Both the position numbers and the translations under genes were made by a program. The notes beneath the pieces are model-generated. The model was not told where the DNA came from. It saw only the letters and a program-made list of their open reading frames with translations, and made no database searches. Positions 33,861 through 43,491 of a stretch of DNA of 64,000 nt are shown piece by piece (the first letter of the stretch is position 1; every line of letters begins with the position of its first letter). Location of the stretch: assembly GCA_003184365.1 (NCBI GenBank), contig NKYR01000085.1:115041-179040 (forward strand), given 5' to 3'. Source of the stretch: Evernia prunastri (lineage: Eukaryota > Ascomycota > Lecanoromycetes > Lecanorales > Parmeliaceae).

Positions 33861-34232
33861 CCCCCCCTCATTTTCAAAGTCGCTCACCTAAACGTGTTGA
33901 TACTTCGCTAGCGCTATGAGCGGTAACTTTCGACTATGTCTACACTTGCATGACCAGCGATTCTACTTGAGCAATTTTCATCATCACTATGCCATGAAAA
34001 GTTTTTTGTTAGGTTTGACTAGAAAAGTACAGCAAGAATCATTACTTTGAGATGCCACTAGATGCGTGAAGCTTTCGAAGCCTCCTCGATATCTAAAGAA
34101 GAAGATACCCAGTTGATTATTTTGTATGAAGAGTCCGGCAATGCCCTCTTGAGCTCATCATCACAACACACCTCTCACAGCGTTCCCCTACCTGGCAGAA
34201 GTTCCATTTACAATCCATTCACATACTCAACC
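33861..34232. other. Intergenic, no gene seen
   Basis: Between the dioxygenase relic and the secreted-protein relic. No structure beyond short A/T-rich stretches is seen. Confidence 0.4.
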
Positions 34233-35170
34233 ATGCATACCACCATCTCCCTCTTCTCCCTCCTCGCTGCCTCGACCATTGCGAATCCCATCTCTGCAAC
34301 CCACTCCGATCTCTCCTCTCGTGACCCCATTTTAACCTCTTCAGACCCCTTCGTCACCGCCTGCTAACGGTGCCACCAACTGCGAAACCTACATCGACAC
34401 CTCCGCTTACGAACGCATCCTTTTCAAAGCAGGCATGGAACCCGACTACGACGCTCTCGCCTATTCAAAAACCCGAGTCGCAGTCAGGGACGCAATGCTC
34501 TGGTGGGGCAGCTACGCCCACTCCGTGCAGACCATCAACATCCCCTCCTCCATCTCCGACACGTCCCGTGAATGCGTAAGTAACGCTCCCCAGACGCTAC
34601 CGATCAAATACGTCAGCCTCGACGCCAGCCCGGAACGGTCCGCCAACCTCACCCTGACAACCACAGGTGGCTAGCCGTCATGAAAGCGCAATGGCCCCCG
34701 TGGGCGCCACGCAGCAGCAAACGGTCGAGGCCAAAATGCCTCATCGCATGGGCACGCGGGCTGACTTTCGGCCTCAACGACCTCGGCACGAAGCGCGACA
34801 CCGCTTTCGGAGACGACCCCGCGGAACTCTACAGATGGCCGCCGAGGGTAAGTGCGACGTGGCTTCTTTCGCGCGCTGCTTCGGCTTACGGATTTTGTAG
34901 GGTGTGGACACCAACCATTATGGGTCGTGTCGATATGGGTGGCTAGCGTGCGGGATTTGTAGACCGGATTTTGTGCCGCGTCGTGGGGAGATCACGGCGC
35001 TGACTGGGGCCGTAGCGAGTGTGTTTTCGGAAGCGGAAGGGGTGCCGTATGCGGTGTGTTTTATGGGCGATTACTGCGGGGTGCTAGATGGTTCGTACGG
35101 CGTCGTGAAGGGGTCGATTTGGTGGAGTTCTTGTTTAATGCAGATGGTTGTGCTAGGGAGTGTAGGGTGA
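34233..35170 (+). pseudogene. Small secreted protein gene, frameshifted
   Basis: A clear signal peptide starts at 34233 (MHTTISLFSLLAASTIANP) and its frame stops at about 34366. One base later a different frame continues with NGATNCETYIDTSAYERILF and DAMLWWGSYAHSVQTIN to CVSN (about 34367-34590). A possible intron donor (TGCgtaagt) follows, but the next conserved-looking segment, CLIAWARGLTFGLNDLGTK to LYRWPPR, is again out of phase. A good intron (gtaagtgcg to ttttgtag, about 34850-34900) then joins it to GVDTNHYGSCRYGWLACGIC and the C-terminus ending at 35170. Cys residues and the signal peptide suggest a secreted, possibly effector-like protein. I do not recognise the family. Two phase breaks make a functional gene unlikely, though a non-obvious splice cannot be excluded. 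Confidence 0.5.
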
Positions 35171-37223
35171 GGGCGAAGGCTGTGAGGTTGGGCTCTTTTC
35201 TTGTGGTTTTTTATTTGAAAATTTGATAGGCAGTGCATAGACTGTGAGAGAGTGTTGATATCATATACTTTTACTGATTCGCCTTGCTACCCGAATTCGT
35301 ATCGTACCTTCACCTTCTCTGCTTGGGCGACTTCTCTATGATGGCGACTTGCTGTGCATCTTTCCTTCCGTCAGAATGTCTTTACTGGACCACATCTCCT
35401 GTAATGAACAACCGAAGTAAAAAATTGGAGAAACGGGAAAGACCGCTGCCAAACGTTCACACCTGTTGTAAATCTGAATTTCGGTAGGGATCAACACTTG
35501 ATGTGTGCCTGTCGAGTCTGTGCGATCTCATCTCGAATTGTGCACAAGGGGAAAGGACGCATGCTGAAGATTTCTCGATCTGGGCCCTAAGCTCCTGCTC
35601 CGCGAGCTTGAGGTCTTGCTGCAAAGAAGTTCCTTCCCGATTGTGGGGCATCGCCCTTTCTTAAGCTCAACAGAAGCGTCATGGCAACCGTCTCAGGGGG
35701 TCTTGAAGTCTCGTCCTCCCCCTTTTCTTCTCTCTTTCATACCACTCGTCTCCAACCTGTCTTCACCTTTCTGCCCTCCCACTCCAACGTTCCTTGTCCA
35801 GTCCATTTCATCCAGCTTTTTGCTCTTGACGGGTTCGATGTGCACATTCTCTCCCGTTCACAGGTTCACCGTGGCTCTCGCCGTCCGAGCCTTGCAGATC
35901 TTGAGAGCCTGACCGCTGACTCTGATCAATCCACCACTGGCCCTCTTCTACACTTGTCACCCTCTCTCCGCATTCCCTATCATCGTAATAGTGATCCTGA
36001 GCCTCATACTCGCCCAGTGTCGTTGTCCTGGTCTGTGCTTTTTTCATCAAGTACCCGTTGATGACATCTTTGCTGATTATAACCCGTCCCACGTTATCGA
36101 CGGTCAAGCCGGACAAGGTCTATTGCCCATAAGCTTCTTAGCGAGCTACCTAGTCCTGCGGCACCAGGCCCAAATGGTTGATCACCCGCAGTCAAAGTCG
36201 GCGTGATTCCCAGGAGCAAAGGTTCGTTCAAGAAATCTGTGCAGAGGTCTCAAGCCCCTTCGCTTACAGAGTCTTGTCCAGATACCTGTTACTTCCAATG
36301 TCGGCTGCTCTCCACCTTGGTTGTTGTCGATCAATCTCATACCGCGGCAAAGCCCTGACACATCATCACTCTACCTTGCTTTGTCAGCTCTTGAGCAGCG
36401 GCCCTTCGCTAAAGTTCTATCCGCTCAAGTTGTCTTTTGTCATCAAGCTGTCGTACACCAAGCTGGAAAACCAAAGCACTCTGAGAACAACGCAAGTATG
36501 GTAAGTCTCTACCATCCGTATCCAGGCTCTCTCTCATAACGACCATCGTAGCTGACCATGGCCTTTCATATAGCGCTCACATGGCATTGGTTATACGGGA
36601 CGCGAATCAATCGATCAAGGTAGGGGCCTCGTCAATACCTTATGCTCTAGTCCGGCGGTTGGCGCTTGGGGGACGCTCCCTGATGTTGGGTTCGAGTCCC
36701 ATGCAAAGCGAAAGGCACACTTGACCTGAAGCTTACGGTTCGCCGAAGTGAAAAACTTACTCAGCAGACGTGCTGACCCCCCAACGGACTCTTAGATATT
36801 TCTTCCTGCAGTCGTACCTCCGGCCTTCAGATCTCCGCGTCAGAAGAGGCAAGATGTCCAGCCCTCAGCCCAAATCGCTTTTACTTCGCCATTACGCACC
36901 AACGTGCAAGGTAAGTGTTCCAACCAGAGTCTTGGTAATTCACTTCTGATAGCTTCCAGTGACCCCTTTCGATCATTAGCAAGAACTTGCAGCAGGAGAT
37001 TTGGCCATTCGCAGGTGGCTGTGAGTCTGGTCTCTATGTTACTGGAGACGAACAGAGACTTGCCCTTTGTTTCCCTTATAATTTGCCCGCTTATTTCCTG
37101 GGCTTAATGGGAGGATGGGTAGCGGTTGCATTTTTCCCAAGGAGACTGCTATATCCAGGGTTCTGTTGCTGTCATTGGGGATCAGATATTAGTAACTGTT
37201 TTCCTTACGTAGGATATAGTCAA
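35171..37223. other. Gene-poor region with a tRNA-like promoter motif
   Basis: No gene is well supported over 2 kb. A 102-codon acidic minus-strand frame (36116-35808) and a 126-codon plus-strand frame (36061 end) overlap antisense and neither has a recognisable motif. A tRNA-like segment at about 36648-36712 is listed separately. Confidence 0.4.
36648..36712 (+). other. tRNA-like A-box/B-box segment (tRNA pseudogene or SINE head)
   Basis: TAGTCCGGCGGTTGG resembles a tRNA D-arm/A-box, and about 40 bp later GGGTTCGAGTCCC is a perfect B-box (GTTCGAGTC) in a short stem. The spacing is right for an internal Pol III promoter. The expected 7-bp acceptor stem does not pair, so this is not a functional tRNA. 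A decayed tRNA copy or the head of a tRNA-derived SINE would explain it. Confidence 0.35.
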
Positions 37224-38354
37224 CTATTCACGTCCGGTACTCAAGTATCGCCGTTCTCGAAGTTCTCTTCTGGCAGCTCGCTTGGCCAAGGCATCGGCCA
37301 AGTAGTTACCGGGTATGCCTTTGTGAGCGGGGACCCAATGAAGTTGCAGTTTGACGTCGATCTTACCGAGCTCATTCGCCATATATATAATCCTGTCGAG
37401 GAGGGACCTTCCCCAGCACTGACCTTCGTGTGTGTAATCCTTAATCCTATGGAGCGCAGACATGGAATCGGAAAATATGACCACATCGGAGGCTTTCGCA
37501 CTTGTACCGTCATTGTCAATGGCTTTCGCCAAGGCAATTCTCAAGGCATGCATGATCGCCAAAGCTTCCGTATGGATCGTCCCGAGTCTGTCGAATTCCT
37601 GTACGGTATAGGCTCGGACAATCCACTTCGAGCCAACCACGCGCGGATTATCTCTAAATACTACCGCTGTGCCTGAGATCCCTTTGGGCGAAAGAGAACC
37701 ATCGACCCAGAGCGTCATTCGACCTGGTATCTTTCTTCTCTCGTTGTATTCGCCCAGAGCATATTCCATGGCCTCGAGACGAGGGCGCATGATGACTTGA
37801 CCCGCGAAACATGTGACGCCTTGTTCGATGACATCTTGCTCTGATGGGCACACAAGATTTACGGCGTAGATTGGGATTTTCAATTCCTCGACAATGGCAT
37901 CGGTGTTACTCCCGAAGAGACTGTAGGTCGAGTAGTTGGGCGTGTCATTGGCGGCTCTCCGAGCCCGGGCCATTTCCCGTTTGATCTTCGCTTGACGCAA
38001 GAGTTGAGTTTCTGCTTCGCTGCGTCTGCGTCGCTGTTGTTTCTCTTTCGCCGATATGGCTCTGCGAATTTGGCTTTCGTCAAGTTCTCCGTTGCAAATA
38101 GGGTCCGTTGAGTCTGTCGACGGATCTGCGAGAGGTATATAATCTTCTTCGGGGGATTTGTGCTTCTCTTCGATAATTTCCACACCCGTATCTGTAAGTT
38201 CAGGTGCATGCGGCAACGTGGCTTCTGATTGGTTGATGAAGTCCACGGCTTCCAGCGAGTCTTTGAAGCCAGGTGTAGGTGCTTTGTCCATGCTGCTGAC
38301 TTCGTCAAGGTTCTGAGATTTGGACATGGTAAATGGGCCGTGTCTCGGGTTCAA
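37224..38354 (-). CDS. Stand-alone RNase H-like protein, probably retroelement-derived
   Basis: A single frame of 376 codons. Residues 1-200 are charged and of low complexity (basic stretch KEKQQRRRRSEAE). Residues about 210-376 are an RNase H fold: first catalytic Asp in LWVDGSLSPKG, Glu in IHTEALAIMHALR, Asp in VIFSDSMSALHRI, and the last Asp region in WVPAHKGIPGNYLADALAKR. All four acidic positions look present, so the active site may be intact. This RNase H type is the one found at the C-terminus of fungal LINE-type retroelements. Here there is no reverse transcriptase on either side. An orphan fragment or a domesticated gene are both possible. The frame is fully open over more than 1.1 kb, which favours selection or recent arrival. 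Confidence 0.75.
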   Translation of the reverse strand: MNPRHGPFTMSKSQNLDEVSSMDKAPTPGFKDSLEAVDFINQSEATLPHAPELTDTGVEIIEEKHKSPEEDYIPLADPSTDSTDPICNGELDESQIRRAISAKEKQQRRRRSEAETQLLRQAKIKREMARARRAANDTPNYSTYSLFGSNTDAIVEELKIPIYAVNLVCPSEQDVIEQGVTCFAGQVIMRPRLEAMEYALGEYNERRKIPGRMTLWVDGSLSPKGISGTAVVFRDNPRVVGSKWIVRAYTVQEFDRLGTIHTEALAIMHALRIALAKAIDNDGTSAKASDVVIFSDSMSALHRIKDYTHEGQCWGRSLLDRIIYMANELGKIDVKLQLHWVPAHKGIPGNYLADALAKRAARRELRERRYLSTGRE

Positions 38355-39310
38355 CCCAGCTCGGGAAACCTGAGGTGGGCAACCCGCTTATGATTATGAA
38401 GGGGGCTTTTTTAATGGACTTTTTTAATGGACTTTTCTGATGGACTTACTCCATTATGAGTTGCAAAGAAATATATAGAGAATTCTTTCAATGATCAATC
38501 ACCACATTTAAAGTATCTGAATTCTTGCTCCACCAGATTGGCCTAAAGTCTTTCATTTACCCTGCGCTACCCGAGGGTCTAGCAAGCTCGCTTCCGGGGA
38601 CCACCTTCGGGGACTCCCGGCCCCGTACAATCTTTGCTGTGCCCAAGCGAGTTCATTGGAGGGCCCCCCGAAAGGAGGGATGATTAACCGTCCGGCGCTA
38701 AGCTAGTACGACAATTAAAATAGACAACTCAAACAAAACCCCAACTTCTGTGACTGGGAGGGGTTTTTTGCTCTTCTTACAGGGTCATTTGGACGTTAGA
38801 ACGCCACGACCTTTAGGAACAGTCGACGATTTGGCGATTTAGGTGGCATAGCATCTCTACTTCCTTCGAGCTTGTAACCTAGTATTGGAATTCGATTATG
38901 AAAGATTGATTGATTTACCATGGAGTGGTGTGAAGGCTACCCGTATAGCCTAGAAGAACCACACAATCTGCCGCCATTGGCCGTTTGAGACACCGTGCGG
39001 GATAGTTGCAACACAGGAGTGCTGCATCATTCCCAACACCTAGCCTCGTCTCAATGTGCTCCTCATGTATCCGCCCGCCTACTCCGAACCCACACGTTGG
39101 CGTCAAATCTCACATTCCGGCTTTCACTCCGCTTGCTACATAATGCGCGGAAGCTGTTGGATGAGCAAGTCTACGGGCAGCGGAATTGCGATTGGCTGGG
39201 TGGCTATCTAATTAAGGGAAAGATTGAGAGAAACACGGGGGAAGAAGAATCATGGAGGCGGTTAGACTATGGGCTGTGTGTGCGCGAAGTATGCATAATA
39301 TCCAATTAAA
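38355..39310. other. Intergenic; short direct repeats
   Basis: Upstream flank of the RNase H gene. At about 38404-38446 a 'TTTTTTAATGGAC' type unit recurs about three times. A GC-rich stretch at about 38575-38680 has several small hairpins. No gene is seen. Confidence 0.4.
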
Positions 39311-39845
39311 ATTGAATGGGCGATATTGAAATTGTCGAGTTACAGTGAGTTTAACCGCCGTCTAACGGCCGGAAGGTGAGTTCAACGACGTGACAGTGGC
39401 CCGCTTACAGTGAGTTCTATATACAAGCAGAACGAAAGCACTTGAACTGCAGTAGCAACGGAGTGGACGATATACTGATTGCAGTAGGTTCAATAGCCGC
39501 CTGACTACAGGAAAGTGCGCACGACAGCGATTGGATTATAACACATTTCATACATATGCAGAACGAAAGCCGTCTGACTGCAGTAGCAACGGGATAACGA
39601 CATACGAAAGAATCTGGTTACAGTAGGTTTAACAGCCATCTACCTGGAGGAGGAGTGCGCATGACAGTGATTGGATTGCAGTAAAAATGGTACCTACAGG
39701 ACGAAAGCCGTCTGACTGCAGTAGCAACAGGATGGGCGATGTACGGAATTGTCTAGTTGCAGTAGGTTCAATGGCCGTCTAACTGCAGGAGGAGTGCGCA
39801 TGACAGTGATTGGGTTGAAGTAAACTTCATACTTATGCAGTTGAA
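39311..39845. repeat. Decayed tandem array, unit about 135 bp, about four units
   Basis: Recurring blocks in fixed order are visible: 'GAACGAAAGC', 'CTGCAGTAGCAAC', 'GATGGGCGAT', 'TTGCAGTAGGTT(C)AA', 'GCCGTCTAACTGCAGGAGG', 'AGTGCGCATGACAGTGATTGG', 'CATACTTATGCAG'. The third and fourth units (about 39560-39845) are very similar; the first two are more diverged and the leftmost is partly scrambled. The array is non-coding. Its start and end are approximate. Confidence 0.8.
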
Positions 39846-39919
39846 AAAGGAATTGGATTTTGAAAAGGTCTTGCTACTGACTGGACCCATTCCTGCTATG
39901 CACACCAGCGCGAGACAAA

Positions 39920-40929
39920 TCACTCCACTCCGCTCAAGAATGCCGCCAGGATCTCAATGTACCTAGCCGTCTCTTCGAATTGTCCCATGTGGCTTGACTT
40001 CTCCAAAGTTACCCACGCACCCTCCGGATTTGCTCAAAGAATGGCTGCATGGCCACCTCCTGCACCTCGTCATGACGGCCGTTGATCAAAAGCGTCCTCG
40101 CCCTAATGTTGCTCGCTCGTCCTACGGCTGTCCAATTCCTCAAACTACCGTTAATTACCAGTTCCGAAGGACCGAACCTAAATCGCACCCATCGAAGCCA
40201 TCAGTCGCCCGTTTTTCAGCGAAGTCTCTTCCCTTTCATAAGAGACTCTAGCTCATAGATAGACTCACATGCTTCCGTAAACCGTTGGATCGTCGCTCAT
40301 ATGGTGCAGAGCAGCCTCCACCCCCTGGGGCCATGGGTCCAAAAGACACAGATGCCTTTTGTAAAACACCTCGCAGGCGGCGGCATACTCCTCTGATTCC
40401 AGCTTACCTTCTCTCTCGCATCGATCCAACACCTGCCGCACGTCCTCTGGCAATTTCGCTCTTAGAAAACTCTGCCCCTTTGACAAGAGCTCGACGCTGG
40501 CGGGACCAACCTGCGCAGCCCGCGAGGCAGTTGAGAAGCGTACGCGCTACCAAACATGCCGCCCCAGCTGTGTCCGAAGAGGTCGAACCCTCTTTGACGA
40601 AGGCCCAGGTGCTCGATTAAATTGTCGAGTTCGGCGAAGAAGAGCTCCTCCGTCCAGAAGGAGTCGTCGCCGTTCTTCTCCTGGAGGTGCGTGGAGTGAC
40701 CGTTGCCGATCTGGTCGTATACAACGACGGGGATGCCGTGGTGGGTGGAGAGGTCCCGGAGGGGGGAGAGATACTCGTGACACGCGCCCGGACCGCCGTG
40801 GAGGGTGACCAGAGGGGTGGCGGAGGTGGAGGCGAGGTCGCCGATGACACGGTACCACGTGTGGCATGGTTTGTTGACGTTGGGGATGTTGAAGGGGATC
40901 TCACCCTCTTTTTCAAGTTTATTCGTCAT
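39920..40929 (-). pseudogene. Proline iminopeptidase-type hydrolase with two frameshifts
   Basis: The first frame (40929-40462) has the alpha/beta-hydrolase start of the proline iminopeptidase/L-amino-acid amidase group: oxyanion region LHGGPGACHEYL, YDQIGNGHSTH, and the nucleophile elbow GHSWGGMFGSAYA (Ser at about residue 118). At about 40490 the frame shifts; the cap domain continues as LLSKGQSFLRAKLPEDVRQV to DDPTVYGSM. A GT-AG intron (gtgagtct to gatttag) then joins in phase to FGPSELVINGSLRNW and LLINGRHDEVQE. A second single-base break at about 40017-40022 precedes the catalytic His segment (WVTLEKSSHMGQFEE). The protein should end at 39920. All catalytic residues can be found, so the gene is recently broken rather than ancient. 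Confidence 0.8.
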
Positions 40930-41492
40930 CGTGTCTAACGGGGAGCGCTGTGGAGCAGGAGTCCGTCCTTGGAGGATTTAAGTACTGCAATAAAGTAATG
41001 CTCGGCATATATGAGGGACTTCACCGATTTTACGGAGCGCCCTTAACCCTACTCCCGGAAAGGGGCCTATCACATTATCGGGTAGCCAATCACGCTGGGC
41101 CCGGAGGCTAGAGTACCCGGATAATACACTACTACCTTATGGGGCGTGAAAACCTAAGACTGCCTCATACGACCGCACGAATCGATTAATTACCTGAAAC
41201 CTTTAATGAGTCGGACTTTCCACCTCAGCTACTCTAGCACTAGAACTCTACCCATATTTTTGACCACATCGTCCTTCATATTTCCCCAAATATCATCAAC
41301 AGCAACGGCGCCAGTAACGATTTGTCGCAACATGGCATTATACAAATTCGCTGTTACCTGCCCCTCGCTTATAGGTGCACATGCCCACACTGATTTTGTA
41401 TGGGGGCTGAAGTGGCGTTACCCGAGGAGCTGACATGCCAAAAATTGGTCACTTTGACTCGCTTCTCTTATTTCTTTCGTATGCTTAAGACC
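40930..41492. other. Divergent intergenic region
   Basis: Upstream flank of both the iminopeptidase relic (-) and the acetyltransferase (+). A 75-codon plus-strand frame at 41206-41433 is not recognisable. No repeat is seen. Confidence 0.45.
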
Positions 41493-42297
41493 ATGTCTCA
41501 ATACAAAGTCGAAGAAGTCACCAGACGAGAGGACTTAGATAGCATAGCTAATGTGATCTGGGCAGCAATGGACGGCTTTGACTCATCGCACCAGATTTTC
41601 TTCCCAGTCCTCGGAGACGGACCGGTCAATCGTGAAGCTGCAATTCAATCATCGAAGGACCGCACCTGGGAAGACCACAAGAGCGATCCATCAAGCCATT
41701 GGATATACGTGCGCGACCAAGCCTCGGGAGACATCCTAGGTGGCTGCCAATGGCGTATATACACCGAGAACCCGTTCCCTAATGGCACGCCACATATCGA
41801 GGCTGTATGGTGGCCTGAAGGTGAAGGAAGATGCTTCGCCAGCGAAGTGGTTAGGCAGTGCTATACGCCGAGGACGAAATGGATGGCTTACCCGCACGTA
41901 GGCAAGCTTATCTAACTCCCGTGGGATGCTATACAATGCGTTAACGGCCGTGTTCCTAGGGTTGAGCCTGATGTGTGTGTATCCACAATTCCAAAGACGT
42001 GGCGTAGGACAGTTGTTGATGGAATGGGGTCTCGCGAAGATGGACGCTCTGGGGCTCGAGAGTTTCATTGAGGCAACTGACTCCGGTAAGGGACTATATG
42101 CTAGGTGCGGGTACCGATCCGTTCAGAAAGTCAGCGTCAATGTGGACCGGGCAGAAGCTAGTGCGGAATGGAAGAAATTGTCGGCGCAGCTGATGCCCAT
42201 TGGGTACACAGCCATGTGGAGACCAAAGGAAGGTATCTGGAAGGATGGAGAGCCACAAGGTACTTGGGACGAGCGACTGAAGTCCACAATGAGTTGA
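41493..42297 (+). CDS. GNAT-family N-acetyltransferase with a GC-AG intron
   Basis: Two exons, 41493-41901 and 41960-42297, give 248 aa. The intron starts GCAAGC after exon end GTAG and finishes CCTAG, a classic GC-AG intron. Any GT donor nearby gives the wrong phase, whereas this one yields PHVGLSLMCVYPQFQRRGVG. The N-terminal half has VRDQASGDILGGCQWRIY and IEAVWWPEGEG. The second exon carries the acetyl-CoA pyrophosphate-binding motif QRRGVGQLL and the later conserved EATDSGKGLYARCGY. Proteins of this type acetylate small amines or peptides; the substrate is unknown. ATG 41493 was chosen over an upstream in-frame ATG at 41481 because fungal relatives begin with a short 'MSxY/F' start. No lesion is seen once the GC-AG intron is accepted. 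Intron retention would stop the protein at residue 140, before the catalytic motif. Confidence 0.88.
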
Positions 42298-43491
42298 AGC
42301 AGGGAACGTACTCAAGCATTGTTAGTAGTATAATGCCTCCGTGCTGATATCCAGCTCAGCCCTTTAGGCCTCTTTGTGGCTTTGTCTTCCTCGAGAGTAT
42401 GGAGGACCAGAGAAAACCAAGCGGTTGTTAGCATGGAGCCATCTATGGTGGACAGGTCGTATAATGGTCCATCGAACAGCCTTGATATTGTGGAATCTCA
42501 TTGCGATCTCTCCTCATTCTTCGCTGTCGCGGAGACTGTACGACTTATTCCTTATGATGATCCTCATCTACTATTTGTTTGCTCTCTTGAGTTCATCGAT
42601 TTGAGCCGTGTGTTTTATTAGAATTACCTTTGGCTTACTCTAGCTGCGGGTCTCTCCACTCAGACCAAATTACTATACTTCCCTATTTCGTGCCTTCGTA
42701 TAACGGCAAGCTGAATTATGGTCATTGCACCAAGGCAGCGGTGCGGATTACACCAAGGACCTCATCTCGCCTAGGGAAAGCTGGACGAGTGGGTCATAAA
42801 TACTCGCTGTGCTGTGGAATTCCGGATCAAGTGCACTTAGCCTTACACTGCCTTTCAATGTTCCTTGAATCTTTGCTCTTTCCAAAATCAATGCTCCGCT
42901 CGGATATTTCTCCCACCTCTCATAGAGGCAGATCAGTATATACCGACTACTGAGACGGGTTGAAGAAGACGGGTCGCATCGACGAAGTCGACGGCAAACG
43001 CGGGCCAGATTCTGTGCTCAGACCTCTTGATGGCGCTAATAGCGCTTGTAATTACTGTACATGTGCGTTGCTTTCCCCCTTATCCGAACAGATTTTACGG
43101 AAATTTAAAGTCTCCGGAATCTAAGGATTGAACCCGTGTGAGAAACTTACTGACTGTACAACTTTCCTGTATCTACACCATGGGGAGTATGAACCCTGCA
43201 ATTGCCCAAAAATAACGTGATGGCACTTTAAAGAAGGGTTACTCACTTAATCTAGTGATCTTCGCGTGCCCCTGAGACTTCATAACATCTCGGGATGCTC
43301 TCGTGTACCCCAAAATAGACAGTGAGCATGAAAAACATATTCGATTCGTTCCTCCATATTTGCATTGCAAAATGCCTCTATATAGGTGCTTCGGACTGCT
43401 GTTCTTAAAACACTGCACTGTGTATGTGGCCCGGAACGACCGAGTCTAAAAGTCCAATGCTACTTCACGTGAAGCAAATCCTGAAGAAGCA
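42298..43491. other. Intergenic, no gene seen
   Basis: Plus-strand frames at 42374-42621 and 42630-42953 are short and carry no recognisable domain. Nothing else is supported in 1.2 kb before the secreted-protein gene. Confidence 0.45.
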
